Positions 33,193-41,916 of a stretch of 64,000 nucleotides of DNA are shown in pieces. A program made the translations under genes and the position numbers. Position 1 is the first letter of the stretch, and the number at the start of each line of letters is the position of its first letter. The stretch is from Acidobacteriota bacterium. GTDB lineage: Bacteria; Acidobacteriota; UBA6911; RPQK01; DATIPO01. The notes under the pieces are model-generated. The model did no database searches. It was not told where the DNA came from and was given only the letters and a program-made list of their open reading frames with translations. The DNA is taken from contig DATIPQ010000086.1 in NCBI GenBank assembly GCA_035471785.1, forward strand, positions 1 to 64,000, read 5' to 3'.

Positions 33193-33285
33193 GACTCTAC
33201 AGCAAGGCGATGTCGAAGAGCAAGCTTTTTTCTGACAGGGTAGGGTAGGCTATGCTCGGAAGCGATTGATCGAAAGGAGCGCAGC

Positions 33286-33654
33286 ATGGCTGAGAAGAGT
33301 CCGCGCAATGTGGTGACGGAATGGATAGAGGCTTTCAACGACGGCGACGTGGAGCGCATCGCTTCGCTCTACGCGCCCTCGGCGGTCAATCATCAGGTGA
33401 CCCAGGATCCGGTGGAGGGACGGGAGGCCATCCGCGCCATGTTCCAGCGCGAGTTTTCGGCGGCCGAGATGACCTGCATGGTCGAGAACCTGTTCGAGGA
33501 CGGTCAATGGGCCATTCTGGAGTGGCGCGATCCTCTGGGCTTGCGGGGATGCGGCTTCTTTCAGGTCGAGGAGGGCAAGATCGTCTTCCAGCGCGGCTAC
33601 TGGGACAAGCTCAGCTTCCTGCGCATGCACGGCCTTCCCATCCCCTCCGAGTAG
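33286..33654 (+). CDS. SnoaL-like (NTF2-fold) protein
   Basis: The 122-residue protein has VVTEWIEAFNDGDVERIASLYAPSAVNHQ, EGREAIRAMFQREF, and GCGFFQVEEGKIVFQRGYWDKLSFLR. This is the nuclear-transport-factor-2/SnoaL-like pattern without signal peptide. Such proteins include cyclases and small-molecule-binding proteins; no catalytic residue set is decisive here. An AAGGAG 7 nt upstream supports ATG 33286. It is divergent from padR with about 120 bp between. Confidence 0.9.
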   Translation: MAEKSPRNVVTEWIEAFNDGDVERIASLYAPSAVNHQVTQDPVEGREAIRAMFQREFSAAEMTCMVENLFEDGQWAILEWRDPLGLRGCGFFQVEEGKIVFQRGYWDKLSFLRMHGLPIPSE

Positions 33655-33667
33655 TCAGAGGCGAACG

Positions 33668-33790
33668 ATGGACAGCCAATCCCCGACCATCGAATGGCGC
33701 ATCCTCCTCAAGTCCTGCGCCGATTTCGACATCGACCTGCGCAACCACGACCCCTCCCGAGGCTGGGATCAGGGCTTCGTCGACAACTGA
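33668..33790 (+). CDS. small ORF, 40 residues, unrecognised
   Basis: The ORF starts 13 bp after the SnoaL-like gene and encodes an acidic peptide (SPTIEWRILLKSCADFDIDL, then RNHDPSRGWDQGFVDN). The position and a nearby AGGCGAACG support translation in the same operon, but the peptide matches nothing I know. It may be the remnant of a larger enzyme or spurious. Confidence 0.35.
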   Translation: MDSQSPTIEWRILLKSCADFDIDLRNHDPSRGWDQGFVDN

Positions 33791-33808
33791 CGGCGATTCG
33801 CCGAGATG

Positions 33809-35200
33809 TCAGTCGCCCTCGTCCTCTAACGGCTCTAAGCTCTGCAGTACGGTGGGGATCAGCTCTGAGACGGTGGGATGGATGTGGACGGCTTGGGAGA
33901 TGACGGTGTAAGGCGTCTTGGCGTACATCACGTCGAGCAGGCAGTGCACGGCCTCGTCGCCCGACAGGCCCAGTATGGCCGCACCCAGGATTTCTTCGCT
34001 GTCGGGGTCCACCAGGATTTTGATGAAGCCCTGGGTCTGGCCGAATTCCTTGGCGCGTCCTACCTTGCTCATGGGACGCTTGCCCATCAGCGCCTTACGT
34101 CCGCTTTGCAGCGCCTGGCTCTCGTTCAGGCCGATGCGTCCCAGGGGCGGGTCGATGTAGAGCCCGTAGCAGGTGATGCGGTCGCTGACTTTTCGCGAGC
34201 CGTCCCCGAAAAGCTGGTTGGCCACGATCTCGTAGTCGTTGTAGGAGGTGTGGGTGAAAGCCCCTTTTCCGTTGCAGTCGCCGATGGCCCAGATGCTTTC
34301 TACGGGGCTGCGCAGGCGATCGTCGACGGGAACATATCCGCCCTTGTCGAGTTCAATGCCCGCCTTCTCAAGTCCCAGGTCGTCGGTATTGGGGATGCGT
34401 CCTACAGCCAGCAGGACGTGTGAGCCGACGACTTCTGGGGGACCTTCGCCGCATTCGACTTGGACGGCTATTCCCGAGTTCCGGGGGCTGAATCCGATGC
34501 ACTCGGCATTCAAGCGCAGCTCGATGCCTTCCTCGGCCAAGATCTCGCCCACAGCCTCGGCCACGTCTTCATCTTCGTGCTTCATCAGGCGCGGGCCCAT
34601 CTCGACCACGGTCACGCGGCTGCCGAAGCGGCGGTACATCTGGGCGAATTCCAACCCGATGTAGCCGCCTCCGATCACGACCAGATGTTCGGGAAGCTCT
34701 TCCAGCTTGAGCAGGCCGGTGCTGGTCAGGTAATCGATCTCGTCCAGTCCGGGCATTTCGGGGACGCGGGCCCTGGCTCCGACGTTGAGGAAGATCTTGG
34801 GAGCCGTGAGCAAATCCGACCCCACCCGCACTCGGCCGGGGCCTTCCAGGCGGGCGTGGCCGCGTATCAGATCGACGTTCTCCATGCCCTCCAGCCACTG
34901 GGTCACGCTTTCATTCGACTGTCCTGAAATCTCCCGCATGCGGGCCTTGACCCGTTTCATATCGGCCCCGACCCGGCCCGTGACCTGAATACCGAAATCG
35001 CCCGCCCGCCGGGCCTGATGAGCCACCTGCGCACTGGCCACCAGCGCCTTGGTGGGTATGCAGCCATGATTGACGCAACTGCCCCCGACCTGATGCCGTT
35101 CAATAATGGCGACCTTCAATCCCCTCCCATCAAACTCCCCGGCCAGGGGCGGCCCCGCCTGCCCCGTCCCAATAATGATGGCGTCATATTCTTGAGTCAT
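33809..35200 (-). CDS. FAD-dependent pyridine nucleotide-disulfide oxidoreductase (Lpd/MerA-like)
   Basis: The 463-residue protein has an N-terminal FAD motif (YDAIIIGTGQAGPPLAG), a redox-active disulfide (Cys42/Cys47, GGSCVNHGCIPTK), an NAD(P) motif (LVVIGGGYIGLEFAQMY), the second FAD contact (IWAIGDCNGKGAFTHTSY) and a C-terminal dimerisation domain with the catalytic His in HIHPTVSELIPT. This is the dihydrolipoamide dehydrogenase/mercuric reductase fold. No N-terminal heavy-metal domain or C-terminal vicinal cysteines are present and no lipoyl complex gene is nearby, so the physiological substrate is open. Confidence 0.9.
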   Translation of the reverse strand: MTQEYDAIIIGTGQAGPPLAGEFDGRGLKVAIIERHQVGGSCVNHGCIPTKALVASAQVAHQARRAGDFGIQVTGRVGADMKRVKARMREISGQSNESVTQWLEGMENVDLIRGHARLEGPGRVRVGSDLLTAPKIFLNVGARARVPEMPGLDEIDYLTSTGLLKLEELPEHLVVIGGGYIGLEFAQMYRRFGSRVTVVEMGPRLMKHEDEDVAEAVGEILAEEGIELRLNAECIGFSPRNSGIAVQVECGEGPPEVVGSHVLLAVGRIPNTDDLGLEKAGIELDKGGYVPVDDRLRSPVESIWAIGDCNGKGAFTHTSYNDYEIVANQLFGDGSRKVSDRITCYGLYIDPPLGRIGLNESQALQSGRKALMGKRPMSKVGRAKEFGQTQGFIKILVDPDSEEILGAAILGLSGDEAVHCLLDVMYAKTPYTVISQAVHIHPTVSELIPTVLQSLEPLEDEGD

Positions 35201-35263
35201 AGAGGTCCTTTCTCAAGGCAGCATCGAGCGATCGTGCGAGGCGCACCCTGCGGCGATTGCCGG

Positions 35264-36391
35264 CTACACGAGTTCGCGGAAGTATTTGTCTCGGGCCAGC
35301 CGCCAGAAGACCACGAAGAAGGCCGTCAGGGGGATGGCCAGCAGCATTCCCAGGATACCGTTGAGGGCCGAGCCCCAGAAAAAGACGGCCACCATGATGA
35401 CCATGGGGTGGAGTCCGGTTCGGTCTCCCATGATCTTGGGGGTGAGGACGTAGCCCTCGACCATCTGCACCACGGTGAAAACCACCAGCACCCCGACCAC
35501 CAGAGGAAAGCCGCCTCCGGTCTGCCAGAGGGCCAGGGGCAGGGCCACGCCCAGTCCCAGGATGCTGCCCAGGTAGGGAATGATGTTGAGCAGTCCCAGC
35601 GCCAGACCCAGCACGGCGCCCCAGCGCAGTCCCACGATGCTGAATCCCAGCGCGAAGAGGATGCCCTGCAAGAGGGCGATGAGCAGTTGGCCGCGGAAGA
35701 AGGCCACGATGATATTGACGAATTCGTGCCCCAGGTAGGAGATGTCTTCGCGGGTTTCCGGCTTGAGGAAGGGAAGGGCGGAGTCGGACCAGGTCTGCGG
35801 CTTCTGCGGGTCCATGAGCAGGAAGAAGGCGATGTAAACCGGCAGGACGACCCAGGCCGCCAGGCGTCCGAAGAGGCTGAAGACGTCTCCGCCGGTGGAG
35901 GCGAAGCGTCCGCCCAGGTACTGCAGCGCTGAGAGCAGTGCCCCGCCTCGATCCTGCAGGGCCTCGGTGACGCGGTCTCCGTAGCGGTCCCACAGGTCCT
36001 GGATAAGCGGCAGATGCTGACGGGCTTCGGCCAGAAACTGTTCCCACAGTTCGGGCAGCTTTTGAACCAGATCGGACGACTGCCGTACCACGATGGCGCC
36101 GAAAAACCATCCCACCAGGGCCAGCGGCACCAGCGCGGCCAGCGCCATGACGGCCAAGGCCGCCACCGGCGGAAGCTTGAGCCGGTCGACGAACGAGTCG
36201 TAAAGCGGTTTGATGACCAGGGCGATGATTCCGGCCACGGCCAAGGGCAGAAATACGTGCGAGAAAGTGGCGAAGAAGATGCCGATCAACCACAGCAACC
36301 CGGCAATCGCGCACAGGATCACAATGGCTGCCAGCAGTGTGGCAGCGACAGCGATGGTCGATTGCTGACGGGGGCTGAGATCGATCTTCAT
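35264..36391 (-). CDS. AI-2E family transporter (PerM/TqsA-like membrane protein)
   Basis: The 375-residue protein has seven or eight membrane spans and the family hallmarks: a first hairpin (IVILCAIAGLLWLIGIFFATFSHVF), the FLPLAVAGIIALVIKPLYD segment, a periplasmic stretch (about 100-160), FRGQLLIALLQGILFALGFSIVG, LGLLNIIPYLGSILGLG and LTPKIMGDRTGLHPMVIMVAVFFWG. AI-2E proteins have been linked to autoinducer export and sodium/proton exchange; no substrate can be inferred here. It lies 63 bp upstream of the disulfide reductase on the same strand. Confidence 0.9.
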   Translation of the reverse strand: MKIDLSPRQQSTIAVAATLLAAIVILCAIAGLLWLIGIFFATFSHVFLPLAVAGIIALVIKPLYDSFVDRLKLPPVAALAVMALAALVPLALVGWFFGAIVVRQSSDLVQKLPELWEQFLAEARQHLPLIQDLWDRYGDRVTEALQDRGGALLSALQYLGGRFASTGGDVFSLFGRLAAWVVLPVYIAFFLLMDPQKPQTWSDSALPFLKPETREDISYLGHEFVNIIVAFFRGQLLIALLQGILFALGFSIVGLRWGAVLGLALGLLNIIPYLGSILGLGVALPLALWQTGGGFPLVVGVLVVFTVVQMVEGYVLTPKIMGDRTGLHPMVIMVAVFFWGSALNGILGMLLAIPLTAFFVVFWRLARDKYFRELV

Positions 36392-36810
36392 GGTGTCTCA
36401 GAAGCGGCCTCATTATCCTGCACCCTCCAGAATCCCGCAAGTAGTTGGCCCCGGCTGGACTATGCGGGTGTTCCCGGTGGATTGCCCTGACCTCACACGG
36501 CCTTACCCGAGTCCACCTTGCTCAAGTCACGCTTCGGGACTCCTGCCCTGCGACCTGCCGAAACATATGGACCGGCGCTGTGTTCATGGCATCATGGGCG
36601 GGTGTCCGTTTCCCTGGACGAAGGATGAAGGCTGCGCCGGTGGGCGTTGGAATCGGCTTGGCCGGAGCCCTGGCGGCTTTCGGGCTTCGTGGCCGGCTGC
36701 AGATCAATCAATTTGCAATTGTCTCTCACTCTTGATCAAGGGCGTCTCATGATCGCGCCGTCTGTCGGAACGGCATCGCCGGCAGCAGCACGGCCACGGC
36801 ATACTTAGGC
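36392..36810. other. intergenic region without convincing genes
   Basis: About 420 bp between the AI-2E gene and the antitoxin remnant. Short frames on both strands have no recognisable sequence. No hairpin with a T-run is evident. Confidence 0.5.
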
Positions 36811-37013
36811 TATGGGAAAGTTGCTCCAAAAGCGATGGAGGAAGCATCGCGATTGCCGGAAAAGGAACAAGAGGAGGTCGGCGCTTGGATTCTTGATGAA
36901 CTGGCTTCCGAGCGTCGCTGGATGAACTCTTCAGCCGTCCGGGGGCGGCCATCGAGAGGCTGGCTGACTTTCTCGCTGAGGGTTCTCGACATCGCTGGAC
37001 GTGGCAACGCTCC
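36811..37013 (+). pseudogene. type II antitoxin-like gene, frameshifted
   Basis: The sequence reads MEEASRLPEKEQEEVGAW, ILDELASERRW. It then needs a one-base shift near 36922 to continue as DELFSRPGAAIERLADFLAEG. This is the LPEKEQ...ILDELASERRWDELF pattern of small antitoxins of Acidobacteriota and cyanobacteria that pair with ParE/RelE-type toxins. The partner toxin is missing, and the 3' end runs into the RHS remnant on the opposite strand. A related fragment is near 45.66 kb. Confidence 0.6.
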
Positions 37014-37440
37014 CAGGTGATCGCGGAAGAAGTTGTGCAGCCCTCCGCCGGGCCGGGTGTCGTTTTCCACCACCAGGCGCCCGTTGAACCAGCCCCGCAC
37101 CAGATCCTGGATCGGCGAGTTGAGCGGAAACTCCCAGATGACCTCGCCCACCGCTTCGTCCCAGAAGTAGATTGCGCCCCCCGCCCGAGCCGTCCAGCTT
37201 GGCCGCCCTTCGGCCCCGGTAGTCGTAGAGATAGCTGGCGGCGGGCGAGCCGCTGCGGCCCCGAAGCGAAGAGCGGCCGTCGTCTCCGGCGGGCGGGGAA
37301 GGCGAGGGCATGCTGGGCCCCACTCCCGTCATGCGCCCTTCGGCGTCGCGCCAGTAGTGGCGGATGCCGTCGTCGAGCAGGTTGCCGGCCGCGTCGTACT
37401 CCCAGCCCAAGACCCGGTTGGTGGCCGCATCGTAGCTGAG
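37014..37440 (-). pseudogene. RHS/YD-repeat core fragment, frameshifted
   Basis: The first part reads LGWEYDAAGNLLDDGIRHYW, DAEGRMTGVG, then YLYDYRGRRAAKLDGSG. A frameshift at a six-base C-run on the plus strand (37177-37182) moves the reading to IYFWDEAVGEVIWEFPLN, DLVRGWFNGRLVVENDTRPGGGLHNFFRDHLG, where the core ends. YD repeats, the WxFNG/VVENDxRP stretch and FFRDHLG are the usual approach to the RHS-associated core. The DHLG end is joined to unrelated sequence, so the conserved core beyond it and any tip toxin are lost. Confidence 0.8.
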
Positions 37441-37741
37441 AAAGGACCTTCATAGGCAGCATGGAGGAGACGGTCGAAATCATCCAAACCCTCATGCAGC
37501 ACCTGGTCGCTTCCTACCCATAGGGTGGCTCAAGACTTTTGGTGCAATGCACTAGTTCCCGACCTACTGCACCTCATCTAGAGAAGGTTCGCTCCTCCGT
37601 TAATAACGAAAATGCTTGTATCCCTCGTATTGTTTATGCTATTCTGCAGGACATGCCAGGCACCATTGGAAGAGATTTGAATCCGACTTCTGCGGTCGGC
37701 GGCGCTAGAAAGGCCCCGCGCTTTTGGGAAGGAGACCGCTG
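37441..37741. other. intergenic region with a right-end stub of the dispersed repeat
   Basis: The stretch 37520-37560 (AGGGTGGCTCAAGACTTTTG and the following TGCACTAGTTCCCG) matches the right end of the repeat at 54.25-54.29 kb. The remainder holds an AT-rich patch around 37590-37650 and no gene. Confidence 0.45.
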
Positions 37742-39400
37742 GTGAAAGGGCGCTCGATCATCGTCGTTGCCGCTCTGGTCTTCACAGTAGCCACCTCGCT
37801 GATGCTGTGGAATTGGTGGCCGTCCACTTCCTCCCCCATTGCAACCGACGATAAACGGGAAACAGCGTCGACAACTGAATCGGAGGCTTCGCAGGATGAG
37901 AGCTTCCAAGCCTCCCCACGTGATGACGAGAGCAGCCCTGCAGCGGACCGCGACGATCTCGCAGTTGAGCAGCCCTCTGGCGGTGCGGGTTTTGCCAGCC
38001 GGGAGGGGTCTCGTGAGAAAGACGCTTTTCATGCTGCGATAGTCGGTCTGGTTGCCTTGCCCGACGGCGAGCCCCTAACCGACGCGCAGGTGGCTCTCTA
38101 TCAGAGTCGCCGATCCTTAGGCGATCGCAGGTATGACGGTCTGGTCCGTCAGACACGTAGTGGAGCCGATGGCACGTTCCGCATTCGCCTGGATCGACCA
38201 TTCGAAGGCTACCTGGTGCTTGATGAGCCGGGTTATGAGCCGATGGAGGACCCTCTCAAGATCACCGCCTCTGGAGAGGTGCGCCGGCACTACCGGCTTC
38301 GCGAAGCAGCCGAGTTGGTCTGGGGTCACGTCTACGACAGCAACACGGGCACACCGGTGGCAGACATTCCCGTGGCTCTTAGCTTCAATGCGGAGTGCGG
38401 CCGTGTGCCGGACGGCATATTGCTCTATCGACGGACCCGGACCGACGAGCTCGGCCGTTTCTTTTTTCATCGGGTGCGGCGCGGCGAGAACTTTTACGTG
38501 GAATCGGGAAGTTCGGACTATATGCCGGACTCGGCTCGAGCCGTCCTGTCGGAAGAAGAGGACGAACGACAGGTCGACCTCTCCGTCAGACCCTCCACGC
38601 TGGTCCAGCTCCGAATCCTCGACGAGGAAGGAAGAGCCCTGCCGACGGCAAGCGTCGCCTACATGTCGGTCCCCTTGCCTGCTGTGAAGGCGGATGAGGA
38701 CGGCCAGGTTCAATTGCAGGTCGACTTGAAAGCTCCCACCAGCTGCACCGTACGGGCCCGAGGGTACGTCTCCCGAGAGATTCTAATTGAAGGGCCTTCG
38801 GCGGCTGAGATGGAAGTTCGACTCAAGAGCAGCCCTGTCCTGCGCGGCGGGGTTGTTAATGAGAACGGCACCCCCGTTTCGAGAGCCGCGGTGGAGGTTT
38901 GGGCTGAGGGGCGGCGGCTCAGCGGCACCGGCGGCACGGACGAAACGGGCCATTTCGAAGCCGTCCTCAGCAGGTTTCCGATTCATAGGGTGGTTGCTCG
39001 CCATAAGGACTATCTGAGTTCCGAGGTGCCCTTGCAGGGCGGGGATGATCCACGCGAAGTGCAGATCGTCTTGCAGCGGGGTTCAGGATCGATCGCTGGA
39101 CGCGTGGTTTCTTCCGAGGGTGTGCCAGTCGCACGCTTTTGGGTCCAGGCCACGCGCCGCAGTAGTCCGGACCACTCGGAGGGCCGGCAAGACACAGGCG
39201 AAATCGTCGATCCTCAAGGTCGTTTTCAGATCACAGGGCTGCCCCCAGGCATTTATGACCTTCAGGCCAGCTCCGTGCACGACAACCCCCGAGAACTCGA
39301 ATCGGGCACTGTTAAGGGATTCGAGATTTCGGATGGTCTCGCCGTCACTGACGTACTGATCCAGTTAAGAAGGAATGTTCCCAAACGAGGGAGAAGGTGA
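37742..39400 (+). CDS. membrane-anchored multi-domain CarboxypepD_reg/CnaB-like protein
   Basis: An N-terminal segment (IIVVAALVFTVATSLMLWNWW) is a signal anchor. A low-complexity Ser/Asp/Glu linker follows to about residue 90. At least five tandem beta-sandwich repeats of about 90 residues follow, with openings of the type GLVALPDGEPLTDAQVALY, GHVYDSNTGTPVADIPVAL, GGVVNENGTPVSRAAVEVW and GRVVSSEGVPVARFWVQA. The last ends DPQGRFQITGLPPGIYDLQA. These are carboxypeptidase-regulatory-like or CnaB-type domains of surface proteins. GTG 37742 is preferred because an AAGGAG lies 7 nt upstream. The next gene follows by 6 bp. No peptidase domain is present. Confidence 0.75.
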   Translation: MKGRSIIVVAALVFTVATSLMLWNWWPSTSSPIATDDKRETASTTESEASQDESFQASPRDDESSPAADRDDLAVEQPSGGAGFASREGSREKDAFHAAIVGLVALPDGEPLTDAQVALYQSRRSLGDRRYDGLVRQTRSGADGTFRIRLDRPFEGYLVLDEPGYEPMEDPLKITASGEVRRHYRLREAAELVWGHVYDSNTGTPVADIPVALSFNAECGRVPDGILLYRRTRTDELGRFFFHRVRRGENFYVESGSSDYMPDSARAVLSEEEDERQVDLSVRPSTLVQLRILDEEGRALPTASVAYMSVPLPAVKADEDGQVQLQVDLKAPTSCTVRARGYVSREILIEGPSAAEMEVRLKSSPVLRGGVVNENGTPVSRAAVEVWAEGRRLSGTGGTDETGHFEAVLSRFPIHRVVARHKDYLSSEVPLQGGDDPREVQIVLQRGSGSIAGRVVSSEGVPVARFWVQATRRSSPDHSEGRQDTGEIVDPQGRFQITGLPPGIYDLQASSVHDNPRELESGTVKGFEISDGLAVTDVLIQLRRNVPKRGRR

Positions 39401-39406
39401 AGAGTC

Positions 39407-40129
39407 GTGTTCGAATCTCATTCCGCTATCGCTAAGATCTTGGTGTTGTTGCTCGCGGGTTCGTTGACACTGTTTGCGGCGTTGCTCTTGCCGACGTTCG
39501 CACAGGACGACTGCCGTCCGGATGACGCAGACAACTGTTCAGGTGTATCGACCGGCAGATGCGTCGATGGCCGCCCCAACTGCGTCGTCGCTTGTTTGTG
39601 GGAGGTCCACAACGCTATCAAGCTAAGCTCCAGAGCGGAAGGCGTTGCTTTCGACATTAATGGCGACGGAATGACCGAGATGTTGCCGTGGCCGCAAGAG
39701 GACAGCGACGACGCTTTGCTGGCCATGGACCGCAACCTCAACGGGCGCATCGATGACGGGACGGAACTGTTCGGGAACTTTTCGCCGCAGGCGCGGTCGA
39801 ATGCAGACCGTAACGGTTTCGAAGCTCTCAAGCCATTCGATGGGGGAGGGTTGGGCGGCAACGGTGACGGTTTCATCTCCCGCGAGGACTGGGTATTCCC
39901 GCGCCTGCTGCTGTGGACTGACCGCAACCGGGACGGCGTTTCTCAAAGTGACGAACTGCGTCCCCTTGATCACACGCGCATCGTGAGCATCGATCTCAGC
40001 TATCGGATCTCCAAGCGTATCGACGGCCACGGCAATCAGTTCAAGTATATTTCCGGCGTCATGATGGACTCCGACTCGCCGGGGCCTCGGCGCAAATGGG
40101 CCGTCGATGTCGTCTTCAGTCTTCAGTGA
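39407..40129 (+). CDS. secreted protein with calcium-binding-type DxNxDG repeats
   Basis: The 240-residue protein has a signal peptide (LVLLLAGSLTLFAALLLPTFAQ) and a Cys-rich patch (DDCRPDDADNCSGVSTGRC). Three loops resemble EF-hand or dockerin calcium loops: DINGDGM, DRNLNGRIDDGTELFGN and DRNRDGVSQSDEL, plus a GGNGDGFISREDW loop. It starts with GTG 39407 only 6 bp after the preceding gene, so the two are probably co-translated and exported. I know of no enzymatic function; surface adhesion is the likeliest role. Confidence 0.7.
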   Translation: MFESHSAIAKILVLLLAGSLTLFAALLLPTFAQDDCRPDDADNCSGVSTGRCVDGRPNCVVACLWEVHNAIKLSSRAEGVAFDINGDGMTEMLPWPQEDSDDALLAMDRNLNGRIDDGTELFGNFSPQARSNADRNGFEALKPFDGGGLGGNGDGFISREDWVFPRLLLWTDRNRDGVSQSDELRPLDHTRIVSIDLSYRISKRIDGHGNQFKYISGVMMDSDSPGPRRKWAVDVVFSLQ

Positions 40130-40453
40130 AGTCGAGCGACGCTAGGAGGCTCGCCCAAGCCCTGCCTTGATTTGCATAAGGGATCCCGGAGGCGCTTGTT
40201 CATGAACAGCTGAGTGGCGACCATAGAATCTCACTATCCTACGCGACCTCGTGCCGTTGGCCGGCGTGAAGCAGGTCCTCGACGCCAAGCTCCCAAAAAC
40301 GGGCCGCTAGCACTAGTCGGAACCAAAGCTCCGCGTCTGAGTGAGACCGGCCGATGCGATAACCACAACGAAACCAAGGATCCCGAGAACCACGCGGGAC
40401 TTCCGCAAGCTTTTTCGAGAACTCCTGGGGCCGTTTGGCGCCCTTGGTTACGA
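40130..40453. other. intergenic region, no gene seen
   Basis: About 320 bp between two convergent genes. Short frames exist, for example around 40214, but none shows a recognisable sequence or ribosome binding site. Confidence 0.5.
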
Positions 40454-40921
40454 CTACTTCACTCTGGAATAGTGGATTTCAACAGGCTGCACCTGCTCTC
40501 CTCGGCGCAGATGTAAGAGCACCTTGAAGCGTTCCCCTAAAACGTCAATTGCTGAGCGGCCAAAATACCATGACAGTTCAAGACGCTCTGATCTGTTCGC
40601 CTCAACCGATCGCCAACGCATATCGCCGGAACCTGGAAGGCTCGCTTCGAACTCGCGCTTGCCCCCCGTGATGAGCTCGGATTTTTCAAGTATCAGGAGT
40701 TCGTCGCCTTGGTTACTCAGCTGGAGCGAAAGGCCCACGTAGCTATCGCCAATTACCCCCCCCATACTGGCGACGGCGATTTCAATCTTATCGATCTGTT
40801 TCTTCCAGTCATAGCCGTCCTGATGATGGGAGTCCCAATCGTCGGGATCAAAGGAAAAGCCAGGGTCGCAGGCTATAAGAAGAAAAGAAGTAAGAACGAT
40901 TAACTGAGATGTCAACCTCAT
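40454..40921 (-). CDS. lipoprotein, candidate immunity partner of the RHS metallopeptidase tip
   Basis: The 155-residue protein has a lipoprotein signal (LIVLTSFLLIACD; Cys at about residue 18), so the mature protein would be anchored in the periplasm. The body is predicted beta-rich (VGLSLQLSNQGDELLILE, RFKVLLHLRRGEQVQPVEIHY). Its ATG overlaps the stop of the RHS tip gene (ATGA, 40918-40921). Toxins acting outside the cytoplasm are often countered by lipidated immunity proteins, which fits this position. It is not a known Imm family to me, so the role is by context. Confidence 0.55.
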   Translation of the reverse strand: MRLTSQLIVLTSFLLIACDPGFSFDPDDWDSHHQDGYDWKKQIDKIEIAVASMGGVIGDSYVGLSLQLSNQGDELLILEKSELITGGKREFEASLPGSGDMRWRSVEANRSERLELSWYFGRSAIDVLGERFKVLLHLRRGEQVQPVEIHYSRVK

Positions 40922-41916
40922 TCCTCTCTCTCCGCTTGAGGAAAATAGATGAAAACCAGTTTCCCGTCTATCACGTGGTAGCCCTCCTTTAGGTCTCCAT
41001 TCCGAGCGGCTTCTGAGAGGGCATTGCCAATCCTCTTCAAGTCGTCTGGTGTTAGTGGAGTGTTGGATTGGAGTTTGTCAAAAATTCCCGGATTGTCGTC
41101 AAGAAATCTCTGAATGACTCGACTAACGGCGAAGGCGAGTGATTCTGCCTGGATGCTCTCATAAGCCTCTTGGGCTGGCATACCCGCTACGCCTCTACCA
41201 TGGGTGCGATTGAAGCTGTAGTTTTGGAGATAGCCAGGCAAAAAGAGAGGCCCCCAGGCTTGAAATTGCTGCGTGTGAACAAGTTCATGACCGACCAACG
41301 TGATTCCTCGGCCCAGTCTGTTCTCAAACGCTTCGGCTGACCCAGAATCGAGATAAACGGTCTGACCGAGCGTCACACCATTGGCTCCAGCAATACTTGT
41401 CACGATTCTGGCCACTATACCAGTCTGGACGTCCACGGTGGACAAGTCTTGCCCGAAGAAGGCGTTGAAGAACTGCAGCAGGGTCCCATCCAAGGGCTGC
41501 AAGCCGTCGGGGTCGAAATACCTCGTTGGGTTATTCCGGCTCTGGAAGTACCTGTTCCACGACTGGGGGTCAGTTACGTAAGCCGAGTCTAGCAGGGGGT
41601 CGGGGGAGAGGAAGCGAGCGGAGACAGAGTCGCAGTAGCGGGCGCCGAAGTAGTCGAGGGCGGATTCTGGGTCGCGCTCCTTTTGGGTGAACTTGCGGGT
41701 GTGCCCGTCGCAGGCCGTGGGGTCGGCCGACTGGCCGAAGGGGTGGTAGAAGGAGGAGCAGACCAAGGCGCCGGTGAAGAAGTCTGCGGTGACCTGGGTG
41801 CTGCCCAGGTGGTCGCGGAAGAAGTTGTGCAGCCCTCCCCCCGGGCGGGTGTCGTTTTCCACCACCAGCCGCCCGGGCAACCGCCTTTCGGCCCAGGGAA
41901 CGATGTCGACTCCCAA
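40918..41916 (-). CDS. RHS core with C-terminal zincin-like metallopeptidase tip (5' truncated)
   Basis: The readable protein begins RLVVENDTRPGGGLHNFFRDHLGSTQV, continues through the RHS-associated core (KERDPESALDYFGARY, ARFLSPDPL, RYFDPDG) and then diverges into a unique tip of about 190 residues. The tip contains LVGHELVHTQQFQAWGPLF, where HELVH is an HExxH zinc site in a DUF4157-like setting. The frame has no ATG start and no leader; the RHS N-terminus has been removed at the junction near 41,890. Downstream is a coupled lipoprotein. The tip is thus probably a periplasm- or envelope-acting protease. Expression of this truncated copy is uncertain. Confidence 0.7.
   Translation of the reverse strand: MGVDIVPWAERRLPGRLVVENDTRPGGGLHNFFRDHLGSTQVTADFFTGALVCSSFYHPFGQSADPTACDGHTRKFTQKERDPESALDYFGARYCDSVSARFLSPDPLLDSAYVTDPQSWNRYFQSRNNPTRYFDPDGLQPLDGTLLQFFNAFFGQDLSTVDVQTGIVARIVTSIAGANGVTLGQTVYLDSGSAEAFENRLGRGITLVGHELVHTQQFQAWGPLFLPGYLQNYSFNRTHGRGVAGMPAQEAYESIQAESLAFAVSRVIQRFLDDNPGIFDKLQSNTPLTPDDLKRIGNALSEAARNGDLKEGYHVIDGKLVFIYFPQAEREE

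Noticed and set aside
40214-40516. 100-codon frame between the calcium-loop protein and the lipoprotein
   Set aside because: It overlaps the end of the lipoprotein gene on the other strand and shows no recognisable sequence.
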